The notes under the pieces are model-generated. The model did no database searches, was not told where the DNA came from, and was given only the letters and a program-made list of their open reading frames with translations. DNA of 5,751 nt. Source: Quisquiliibacterium sp. Lineage in GTDB: Bacteria; Pseudomonadota; Gammaproteobacteria; Burkholderiales; Burkholderiaceae_E. Where the stretch lies: contig JAURMJ010000217.1 of assembly GCA_030830765.1 (NCBI GenBank), positions 1 to 5,751 of the forward strand. The letters run 5' to 3'. The position numbers and the translations under genes were made by a program. Position 1 is the stretch's first letter, and every line of letters begins with the position of its first letter. Of the stretch, positions 1 to 5,751 are shown piece by piece.

Positions 1-2457
1 GCAACCGACGATTGCATCGGCACCTGCCGTGCTGATCCTTGGGGCATACAGATGCTCGGGCGCATGCGCAAAGCGCAGGAAGCTCATCACCGCACCGTTC
101 TTTTGCGCCAGCCCTGCCATGTCGAGCACGGTGACGCCCTTGCCTTCAAGGTGCGCAGCCATCCCCAGCACCTGCCCGATCGTGACGACTCCGGTGCCAC
201 CGATCCCGGTGACCAGCATCGAATATGAATCCTGGATCACCGGCAGATCAACATGCGGCAGGCCGATGTTAGCCGAATCGGACGAGACCGCACTGGCCTT
301 GCCACGACGCGGTTTGCCGCCTTCGATTGTCACAAAGCTCGGGCAAAAGCCATTGATGCAGGAAAAGTCCTTGTTGCAGGCCGACTGATTGATCGCCCGT
401 TTGCGACCGAATTCGGTTTCCACCGGCTCGATGGAGACGCAGTTCGACTGCACACCGCAATCACCGCAGCCCTCGCAGACCGCTTCGTTGATAAAGGCGC
501 GGCGCTCCGGATCAGGGAAAGCGCCGCGCTTGCGGCGACGTCGCTTCTCGGCAGCGCAGGTCTGGTCATAGATCAGCACTGACACGCCCGGGAATTCGCG
601 CAGTTCGCGCTGCACCTCATCGAGATCCCGACGATGGCGTACCGGCACATCGGATTCGAAATAACCAGCCGGGTATTTGTCCGGCTCATCGGTGACGACA
701 ACGATTTTCTCGACACCCTCGGCCCGCACCTGACGCTGAATATGCGCTGGTGTCACTGAACCGTCATGCTGCTGGCCCCCCGTCATGGCGACCGCGTCGT
801 TGAACAGGATCTTGTAGGTGATTGGGGTCCGGGTTGCGACTGCATGACGGATGGCCAGCGAACCCGAGTGGTTGTAGGTGCCATCACCAAGGTTCTGAAA
901 CACATGCTTGGTTTCGCTGAACGGAGCCTGACCGACCCAGCCCATCCCTTCAGCGCCCATCTGTGTGAATGTGACCGTATTGCGGTCCATCCACTGCGCC
1001 ATGTAATGGCAGCCGATACCGGCCAAAGCACGGGATCCGTCGGGCACCTTGGTCGAGCTGTTATGCGGGCATCCGGAGCAGAAATAGGGAATGCGCTCGA
1101 TGGTCTCGAAGATCTTCCCCGGACGTTCGCGGGCTGAAATCTGCTCAAGGCGCTGGTCAACGCGCGCCAATGCCGATGCATCGATCAGGCCGCGACGTGC
1201 CTGCGACTGGGCATCGGGGGCCTGCGCGAGTTGACGCAGCCTGGTACCGATCAGCTTGGCACAGAAGGCCGGGGAGAGTTCACCGACCTCGGGCACAAGG
1301 CGCTCGCCTCGCTCGTCGAACTTGCCAAGCACCATCGGTCGCTCGGCCAGCGCGTACAAATGCTCTTTAATCTGCGCTTCGATCAACGAGCGCTTTTCTT
1401 CGATGACCAGCACCTGCTCGCAGCCATCGCAGAATTCGCGGATCGCCTGCGGCTCAAGAGGCCACGGTACGGCAATCTTCATCACCTTCAGGCCGATCCG
1501 ACGGGCGGTTGCATCGTCAATGCCAAGATCGGAAAGTGCCTGCATCACGTCAAGCCAGCTCTTGCCGGTGCTGACGATCCCCAGGCGCGCCGGTTCACCA
1601 CCAGCCGCCAGGTCATCGCGACCAAAGACATTGGCGTCCAGCCTGTTGGCTCGAATGTAGGCCAGTGCAGCGGGCAACTTGAAGTTGGTCAGCCGCTCCT
1701 CGAGCTTTAGAAAGGGTTCCTCCGGCCAGCGCAGATTGAGGCCACCAGGCGGCATCACCACACCCTCAGGCAGTACCGGCTGCACGCGCTGCTGGGAAAC
1801 ATCAACAATGCCAGCTGACTCGATGGTATCGGTGACCGCTTTCATCGCGACCCAAAGGCCCGAGAATCGCGACAGCGCGAAACCGTGGAGCCCAAGATCG
1901 ATGTAGTCCTGGATAGTGGCCGGCGCAAACACCGGGATCGAAACCGCCTTGAAAATGAAGTCGGTCTGCGCAGCAACGGTCGAGGACTTTGCGCCGTGGT
2001 CATCACCGCCAATCGCCAGCACACCGCCATGCGGAGAAGTACCCGCCTGATTGGCATGACGCAGTGCATCTCCGCTCCGGTCGACACCTGGCCCTTTGCC
2101 GTACCAGATCGAAAAGACCCCGTCGTACTTGGCACCTTCAAAACTGTTCAGCTGCTGCGTGCCCCAGATGGCCGTGGCGGCCAGATCCTCATTAAGGCCC
2201 GGTACAAACTTCAGATGATGGTCCTTGAGCTGGCGCCGTGCCTTCCACAAGGCCTGGTCGAAGCCACCGACCGGTGAGCCTCGATAGCCGCTGATGTAAC
2301 CGGCTGTATTCAGGCCGGCTACCTGATCACGCTGACGCTGCATCATCGGCAGACGCACCAGCGCCTGCGTCCCGGTCATGTAGACGCGGCCTTCTGTTGC
2401 ATCGTATTTGTCGTCCAGAGTGACTGCTCTGAGCCCTGCGTCAACGGGTAGATTCAT
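1..2457 (-). CDS. Indolepyruvate ferredoxin oxidoreductase, fused alpha-gamma type (N-terminal 819 residues; 3' end outside the window)
   Basis: Members of this family oxidatively decarboxylate aryl-pyruvates such as indolepyruvate to aryl-acetyl-CoA, using thiamine diphosphate (TPP) and Fe-S clusters, in aromatic amino acid breakdown in the cytoplasm. The frame is open without a stop from the ATG at 2457 to the left edge. In order I see: an N-terminal pyrimidine-binding-type domain with GYRGSPVGG (residues 58-65) and LNEDLAA (about 88-94); LGIVSTGKSWLDV (from about 593 in the nucleotide direction, that is residues about 273-285); CSGCPHN (460-466); the TPP/Mg site GDGTYNHSG (524-532) followed by ITYKILFNDAVAMTGGQ (546-562); a cysteine-rich stretch C661, C664, C667, C673, C694, C700, C705; and the start of the gamma domain with the glycine-rich GIGGTGVVT (751-759). 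Fused members are usually about 1,150 residues, so roughly a quarter to a third is missing only because the window ends. The start is supported by GGAGG four bases upstream and by the match to the family N-terminus. Family assignment is firm; the substrate (indole-, phenyl- or hydroxyphenylpyruvate) cannot be read from the sequence. Confidence 0.96.
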   Translation of the reverse strand, partial: MNLPVDAGLRAVTLDDKYDATEGRVYMTGTQALVRLPMMQRQRDQVAGLNTAGYISGYRGSPVGGFDQALWKARRQLKDHHLKFVPGLNEDLAATAIWGTQQLNSFEGAKYDGVFSIWYGKGPGVDRSGDALRHANQAGTSPHGGVLAIGGDDHGAKSSTVAAQTDFIFKAVSIPVFAPATIQDYIDLGLHGFALSRFSGLWVAMKAVTDTIESAGIVDVSQQRVQPVLPEGVVMPPGGLNLRWPEEPFLKLEERLTNFKLPAALAYIRANRLDANVFGRDDLAAGGEPARLGIVSTGKSWLDVMQALSDLGIDDATARRIGLKVMKIAVPWPLEPQAIREFCDGCEQVLVIEEKRSLIEAQIKEHLYALAERPMVLGKFDERGERLVPEVGELSPAFCAKLIGTRLRQLAQAPDAQSQARRGLIDASALARVDQRLEQISARERPGKIFETIERIPYFCSGCPHNSSTKVPDGSRALAGIGCHYMAQWMDRNTVTFTQMGAEGMGWVGQAPFSETKHVFQNLGDGTYNHSGSLAIRHAVATRTPITYKILFNDAVAMTGGQQHDGSVTPAHIQRQVRAEGVEKIVVVTDEPDKYPAGYFESDVPVRHRRDLDEVQRELREFPGVSVLIYDQTCAAEKRRRRKRGAFPDPERRAFINEAVCEGCGDCGVQSNCVSIEPVETEFGRKRAINQSACNKDFSCINGFCPSFVTIEGGKPRRGKASAVSSDSANIGLPHVDLPVIQDSYSMLVTGIGGTGVVTIGQVLGMAAHLEGKGVTVLDMAGLAQKNGAVMSFLRFAHAPEHLYAPRISTAGADAIVGC

Positions 2458-2461
2458 ATTG

Positions 2462-2466
2462 CCTCC
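2462..2466 (-). promoter_or_regulatory. Ribosome binding site of the oxidoreductase gene
   Basis: Reading the minus strand, GGAGG is followed by CAAT and then the ATG at 2457. It is the strongest Shine-Dalgarno match seen in the window, although the 4-base spacing is on the short side. It fixes the start of the oxidoreductase and suggests that this gene can be translated independently of its upstream neighbour. Confidence 0.75.
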
Positions 2467-2484
2467 GTCTATGTTCCAGCCGAG

Positions 2485-2504
2485 CGCTGCCTGAGCAGGC
2501 AGCG
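2485..2504. repeat. Perfect inverted repeat (9-base arms, AG centre) in the leader of the oxidoreductase gene
   Basis: The arms CGCTGCCTG (2485-2493) and CAGGCAGCG (2496-2504) are exact reverse complements around a two-base centre. As RNA it would form a strong hairpin, opening to a loop of four or more bases, ending 18 bases before the ribosome binding site of the downstream gene. In the direction of transcription no T-run follows, so it is not a standard intrinsic terminator. It could be a leader hairpin, an operator for a dimeric regulator, or a weak terminator of the upstream gene. Confidence 0.6.
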
Positions 2505-2505
2505 A

Positions 2506-2521
2506 CCCCTCTTACAAGGGG
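2506..2521. repeat. Short inverted repeat (5-base arms)
   Basis: The arms CCCCT (2506-2510) and AGGGG (2517-2521) enclose a 6-base loop and sit one base from the stronger inverted repeat at 2485-2504. On its own this could arise by chance in GC-rich DNA; it is listed because it stacks with two neighbouring hairpins in the same gap. Confidence 0.4.
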
Positions 2522-2537
2522 ATGATGGCACAAGTCC

Positions 2538-2553
2538 AGCGGGGATTCCCGCT
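2538..2553. repeat. Perfect inverted repeat (6-base arms, 4-base loop) after the CinA-like gene
   Basis: The arms AGCGGG (2538-2543) and CCCGCT (2548-2553) flank the loop GATT. On the minus strand it begins 28 bases after the stop of the CinA-like gene, a suitable place for a transcription end, but no T-run follows it. It may be a Rho-assisted end or RNA-stabilising hairpin; function is not shown. Confidence 0.4.
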
Positions 2554-2581
2554 CCCGCGCCCAAGCAGCCCTGGCACAATT

Positions 2582-3385
2582 TCAATGACCGGCCGCCGGT
2601 TCAATCAGATCGATCTGGTTGCTCAGCTCGCGCGCGCCAGCAAGCAGCCGTTCCCAAGCCGGATCGATCAGCGATGCGGGCCCCTTCACACCCAGTTCGA
2701 TATGGCGACGCTGTCCGCTCTCGCCCACGGACGGCAGGCTGAACACACGCACGCCTGGAAATCCGGCTTCGACTGCTTCCATCAGTGGCGTGGCGGCCGA
2801 CTCGGGCACCTCATAAAGCAGCATGGCCCGCTCAACTTGCGCTTCACATCCATGCAGGTGACTCAGCTTTTCATCGAGCACCCATTCAATCATCGGCCAG
2901 GCCATGACCGGGAAGCCGGGCACGAAATAATGATTGTTGATCTCGAACCCGGGGATCTTGTTGAAGGGGTTCGGGATGATCTGGCTGCCCACCGGAAACT
3001 CGCCCATTTTCAGGCGTTGAAGGTTCTCCGGCGTGGTCATATCGGAGGTGCCCTTGCCTTCGCGCTCCATCTCAACGCAGCGCTGCGCGATCAGATCATA
3101 GGCTTGTGGATGTAACGCAAGCTCCAACCCCAGCGCAGCCCCCGCCGCCTGACGGGTGTGATCATCCGGCGTTGCACCGATGCCCCCGCAGGAGAACACG
3201 AGATCGCCGCAGGCGAATGACTCACGCAGCGTTGCAACCAGCCGCGCGCGATCGTCACCGACGTATCGCACCCAGGATAACTGGCGGCCACGCGCCGCCA
3301 GCAGCTCAACGACTTTGCTGAAATGCTTGTCGCTGCGCTTGCCAGAGAGAATTTCATCGCCGACGATGATGAGACCGAATTCCAT
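2582..3385 (-). CDS. CinA/MoaB-like molybdopterin-binding-domain protein (competence/damage-inducible protein A family, N-terminal domain only)
   Basis: This 267-residue soluble protein carries the MoCF_biosynth (MoaB/MogA/CinA N-terminal) fold. Visible marks are GDEILSGK near the N-terminus (9-16), the nucleotide/pterin-site signature CGGIGATPDDHT (67-78), NPFNKIPGF (139-147) and the CinA-like FVPGFPVMAWPM (154-165). Full-length CinA proteins are about 400 residues and have a C-terminal NMN deamidase domain, which is absent here; stand-alone versions of this length are common in proteobacteria and are routinely named competence/damage-inducible protein A. The biochemical role of this short form is not established: pterin or nucleotide pyrophosphatase activity is possible. 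The start is chosen because the family begins at this MEFGLIIVGDEIL block; the ribosome site is weak. It lies 61 bases after the EI24 gene, in the same direction, so cotranscription is plausible. Confidence 0.9.
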   Translation of the reverse strand: MEFGLIIVGDEILSGKRSDKHFSKVVELLAARGRQLSWVRYVGDDRARLVATLRESFACGDLVFSCGGIGATPDDHTRQAAGAALGLELALHPQAYDLIAQRCVEMEREGKGTSDMTTPENLQRLKMGEFPVGSQIIPNPFNKIPGFEINNHYFVPGFPVMAWPMIEWVLDEKLSHLHGCEAQVERAMLLYEVPESAATPLMEAVEAGFPGVRVFSLPSVGESGQRRHIELGVKGPASLIDPAWERLLAGARELSNQIDLIEPAAGH

Positions 3386-3446
3386 GTTCCATTCCCGCTT
3401 CGTTCAAAGTTCGTATCGGGCAGATCTGGGCTGCTCACGGCTGCGC

Positions 3447-4208
3447 TCAAACCTGCTCAATCGCCTGACTGCCTTCAAGGACCTGCCGGCGTTCGCGAAG
3501 TAACGCCAGTGAGTAATGTGAATACGCCAGCGCAGACAGGACCGGCGTGACCAGAAACAGGGGCGGAACGTAGTTCAGCGCCGTCACCACCAGCCCGAGC
3601 GTGAAAAATCCCCGCCGGTGCCGGTCGATCAATGCCTTGCGCTCCGCGGTATCAGCGTGCTCAACCAGACTGTCAAATCGCATCAGGCGTGCAGTCAGCC
3701 AGGCCCACCAGAGCCAGGGGATGATCAGGCCCAGCGGCGGAATCAGCCACAAAGGCAAGGTGACCAGATAACCGACAATGAATACAAACGTTGCGCTAAG
3801 TGCATTCCAGAGGCTCGCCATCACCGACCAGCTGCCCCGACGCCCGACATCCTGGTAGGGCCCGTTGCCAAGATGTCGGGTGACCAGCGGCATTGAAAAT
3901 ACCGCGATGATGACCAATGCCGTTGCGTAGATGATCGGCAGCACGAGCATCAGCGCCGATGAATTGATCAGAAATTCGCGCAGGCTGCTCAGCCCGATGG
4001 TCGCGGCCAGCGTCCAGAACCAGTCCATGACGCCATTACCGGTGAACACCGATCCGCTCAACCAGTCGGTGATCGGATCCCAGAGCAGCAAGGCGATCAG
4101 GATCCAGAAAACAATCGCAAGCACGAACGGCACGATCAGCAAGGCCAGCATGCGTGGATGCAGCTGGCTGGCGATTGATCGCACAAATGCGCGCAGGATC
4201 TGTTCCAT
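3447..4208 (-). CDS. EI24 domain-containing (CysZ-like) inner-membrane protein
   Basis: The 253-residue product is strongly hydrophobic, with likely membrane segments at about 19-43, 85-105, 134-170 (probably two, split by the PLWLIPPLG turn) and 200-225, plus a basic, charged C-terminus. The layout and the C-terminal block NYVPPLFLVTPVLSALAY (212-229) match the EI24 family (PF07264), which includes the sulfate permease CysZ. Proteobacterial members outside cys operons have no settled function. No cysteine-biosynthesis gene lies nearby, so I do not call it CysZ. The ATG lies 2 bases after the stop of the hydroxylase gene, with a possible AGGA (4223-4226) inside the end of that gene at rather long spacing. 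This points to translational coupling. Confidence 0.85.
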   Translation of the reverse strand: MEQILRAFVRSIASQLHPRMLALLIVPFVLAIVFWILIALLLWDPITDWLSGSVFTGNGVMDWFWTLAATIGLSSLREFLINSSALMLVLPIIYATALVIIAVFSMPLVTRHLGNGPYQDVGRRGSWSVMASLWNALSATFVFIVGYLVTLPLWLIPPLGLIIPWLWWAWLTARLMRFDSLVEHADTAERKALIDRHRRGFFTLGLVVTALNYVPPLFLVTPVLSALAYSHYSLALLRERRQVLEGSQAIEQV

Positions 4209-4210
4209 GC

Positions 4211-5188
4211 TCAGTGCGACTTTCCTGCTGAATAGAGTGACAGGATTCGCTTCAGGGCAAGTCGCTGCTGTGACCAGAACCCGGTTCCATAGTCACGCCC
4301 TTCAAGCTGATCGCGAATCCCGGTTTCCACAAAGCCGGGGCGAAAATCCGCTGTCCCGAAAAGGATGTCCCAGACCGGAAACAGCACCGCGAAATTACAG
4401 CCACGCGCCGGACCTTCATGCCCATAGCCAATGGCATGATGCAGGCGATGATAGCTGGGGCTGACGAGCACGCGCTCAAAGATCCCCCCCCATCGCCAAC
4501 GCACATTGGCATGGTGAACGCTTTGGATCACCCGCGTGGCCACAGTGAGCAGCACGAACTGCTCGGGCGGCACCCCGATCAGCAGCGCCAGCATCGCGAT
4601 CAGCACATCCCGGATCAGGTCATCGAGCAGGTGGTTGCGGTTATCGGTCCAGTAGGTCATATGCCGTGCGCTATGGTGTACCGCATGCAGTTCCCACCAG
4701 GCATTGAACCGATGCTGACCTCGATGGATCCAGTAATCGAGCAGATCCAGGACAACCAGATAAATCAGAAAGCTGACCCAGGGCGTATCAGTGACCCCAG
4801 GCCAGATCGCATCGAGCTCTGGCGTCGAATAACCGGCCAGACGCAGCCAGCCCTCCAGCGCATCAAATACCGGGACCAGCAGCGCAAAGGCCAGCAGCGG
4901 AAAGGCGCCAAGCCGATGCAGCAACGTGTAGACCACGTCAACCCGTCTGGCCAGAAAACTGCCCGAGGGCTCCGCCGGCATGCGTCGCTCAGCCCATCCC
5001 ATCAGCAGCACGAGCAACGTAATTTCAATCGCGCCAAGCAGAAACCACTCAACCGCATCGAAGGCCTGCTCGGCGTAGAGCATCAAGCCAGCCGCGAAGA
5101 GTGCCGGCTGCACGAGCCCCTCGAACAGCCAGGCCTGAACGGTGACGAAGGCTTCGATTGGATAGTCCAAAATTGCCGAGATGCTCAT
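4211..5188 (-). CDS. Sterol desaturase / fatty acid hydroxylase family membrane protein
   Basis: This 325-residue integral membrane protein belongs to the non-haem di-iron fatty acid hydroxylase superfamily (PF04116), which uses O2 to hydroxylate or desaturate lipids. The histidine boxes are all present: HRGQH (155-159), HAVHH (168-172), a further H186 in TDNRNH, HHAN (225-228) and HRLHH (247-251). Hydrophobic segments at about 13-35, 45-66, 94-113, 137-153 and 193-216 place it in the membrane with the di-iron site on the cytoplasmic face. The length is normal for bacterial members. The substrate cannot be deduced; a membrane lipid, fatty acid or polyisoprenoid is possible. The start codon overlaps the deacetylase stop in an ATGA junction (5188-5185) with only a weak GGA upstream, so translation is probably coupled. 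An eight-G run lies within codons 233-235, upstream of the last histidine box. Confidence 0.92.
   Translation of the reverse strand: MSISAILDYPIEAFVTVQAWLFEGLVQPALFAAGLMLYAEQAFDAVEWFLLGAIEITLLVLLMGWAERRMPAEPSGSFLARRVDVVYTLLHRLGAFPLLAFALLVPVFDALEGWLRLAGYSTPELDAIWPGVTDTPWVSFLIYLVVLDLLDYWIHRGQHRFNAWWELHAVHHSARHMTYWTDNRNHLLDDLIRDVLIAMLALLIGVPPEQFVLLTVATRVIQSVHHANVRWRWGGIFERVLVSPSYHRLHHAIGYGHEGPARGCNFAVLFPVWDILFGTADFRPGFVETGIRDQLEGRDYGTGFWSQQRLALKRILSLYSAGKSH
4484..4491. repeat. Eight-base C/G homopolymer inside the hydroxylase gene
   Basis: Eight consecutive C on the plus strand (G on the coding strand) span the Trp-Gly-Gly codons at residues about 233-235. A one-base slip would shift the frame before the HRLHH box (247-251) and so destroy the di-iron site. 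The gene reads intact here. Runs of this length are prone to replication slippage and also to sequencing error. Confidence 0.85.
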
Positions 5189-5751
5189 TGAATCGTCCGT
5201 TTGTTGCCACGCTTCGCCGGCCCATTCGGGTCAGGCGGACTGTAATCACGCATTGTCGCAAAACACAGGCCGCGTTGACGCAACCCGGCGATCAGCGGGT
5301 CGAGCATCGGCGCATATGGGTCTTTGCGTGACCAGATGCCCAGATGGGCTATTAAAATGTCGCCCCCGCGGATATCGCGCAATGCGCGAGCCAGCAAGGC
5401 GTCATTCGGATAGCGTTCTGACGGCAGCTCATCGCCCAGAAAGCCGGCTGCCGCCCAGTGCACATGCGTCCAGCCACAGGATTGTGCCGTCTGCATCACC
5501 GAGTCAGGGGCCTTACCCCCGGGCGCTCGCCAGAATGGATCGAGTCTGCGTCCGGTCAGTTGTCCGAAGCGCTGCTCGACCCGGGCCAACTCCCGACAGA
5601 CCGCGTCACCATCCCATTGAAGTCTGCGCCCGGCCTGCGCACCGAATTGGGGCCGGACAATGGCCAGCGTCCGTCCACCTTCCTGCTTCTCGCCCTTGAA
5701 GTAGACATGATCGAAACTGTGGTTGCCGAACGCGTGGCCTTCGGCAACGAC
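5185..5751 (-). CDS. Polysaccharide deacetylase (NodB homology) family protein, C-terminal 188 residues; 5' end outside the window
   Basis: The frame is open from the right edge to the TGA at 5187-5185. The first visible residues hold the second NodB motif, GNHSFDH, with the paired zinc-binding histidines (residues 11 and 15 of the fragment). It is followed by the motif-3 block FWRAPGGK (73-80), with the conserved Arg at 75, and by the C-terminal GDILIAHLG (130-138), where His136 corresponds to the catalytic-site histidine of motif 5. The motif-1 TFDD aspartates would lie upstream, beyond the window. Family members remove N- or O-acetyl groups from peptidoglycan, chitin-like oligomers or exopolysaccharide; the substrate is not shown. 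A TTG at 5589 is in frame but lies downstream of motif 2, so it is not the true start. The stop overlaps the hydroxylase ATG by 4 bases, indicating one operon. Confidence 0.9.
   Translation of the reverse strand, partial: VVAEGHAFGNHSFDHVYFKGEKQEGGRTLAIVRPQFGAQAGRRLQWDGDAVCRELARVEQRFGQLTGRRLDPFWRAPGGKAPDSVMQTAQSCGWTHVHWAAAGFLGDELPSERYPNDALLARALRDIRGGDILIAHLGIWSRKDPYAPMLDPLIAGLRQRGLCFATMRDYSPPDPNGPAKRGNKRTIQ

Noticed and set aside
29..2277. Several open frames on both strands, up to about 159 codons, within the oxidoreductase region
   Set aside because: The minus-strand oxidoreductase frame is open throughout this region and carries the family motifs; the others are shadows with low-complexity or Arg/Pro/Ser-rich translations.
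2485..2504. Intrinsic (Rho-independent) terminator at the strong inverted repeat
   Set aside because: No T-run follows the hairpin on the minus strand; it lies close to the downstream ribosome site, so it is recorded only as an inverted repeat.
2522..3115. Plus-strand open frame (197 codons) opposite the CinA-like gene
   Set aside because: No recognisable motifs, and fully antisense to a well-supported gene.
3386..3446. Possible promoter in the 61-base gap between the EI24 and CinA-like genes
   Set aside because: I could find no convincing -35/-10 pair at acceptable spacing.
4418..5191. Long plus-strand open frame (257 codons) opposite the hydroxylase gene
   Set aside because: Its translation is Gln/Arg/His-rich with no domain, and it lies antisense to a gene with complete histidine motifs. 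It is a by-product of codon use in GC-rich DNA.
5185..5589. A short 134-codon gene starting at TTG 5589
   Set aside because: The same frame continues upstream to the window edge and contains the zinc-binding HSFDH motif, so this is an internal codon of the deacetylase gene.

Overview
The window is a GC-rich (roughly 60% by eye), densely coded bacterial chromosome segment. All five recognisable genes lie on the minus strand, so transcription runs from the right edge to the left edge. The gene set (a fused indolepyruvate ferredoxin oxidoreductase, a stand-alone CinA/MoaB-type protein, an EI24-family membrane protein, a sterol-desaturase-type hydroxylase and a polysaccharide deacetylase), together with the codon use, suggests a proteobacterium. 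A betaproteobacterium (Burkholderiales or Rhodocyclales type) is most likely. That assignment is inference from gene content and remembered family resemblance, not from a marker gene.

Layout in transcription order, right to left. (1) 5751-5185: C-terminal part of a NodB-type polysaccharide deacetylase; its 5' end lies outside the window. (2) 5188-4211: integral-membrane fatty acid hydroxylase/sterol desaturase family protein; its ATG overlaps the deacetylase stop by 4 bases. (3) 4208-3447: EI24 (CysZ-like) multi-pass membrane protein, starting 2 bases after the hydroxylase stop. (4) 3385-2582: CinA/MoaB-like molybdopterin-binding-domain protein, after a 61-base gap. (5) A 124-base gap with three consecutive inverted repeats. 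(6) 2457-1: N-terminal 819 residues of a fused indolepyruvate ferredoxin oxidoreductase that runs off the left edge.

Genes 1-3 are packed tightly enough to be one translationally coupled operon, and gene 4 may be its last member. They share a plausible envelope theme (glycan deacetylation, lipid modification, a membrane protein), but nothing in the sequence proves a common pathway. The oxidoreductase has its own good ribosome binding site and is separated by the inverted-repeat gap, so it may be a separate unit. It would take part in aromatic amino acid catabolism through aryl-pyruvates.

I found no RNA genes, insertion sequences, CRISPR arrays or phage genes. Long plus-strand open frames exist but are antisense shadows of the minus-strand genes. 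I do not see a clearly new system. The points most worth a second look are an eight-G tract inside the hydroxylase gene and the three inverted repeats before the oxidoreductase gene.
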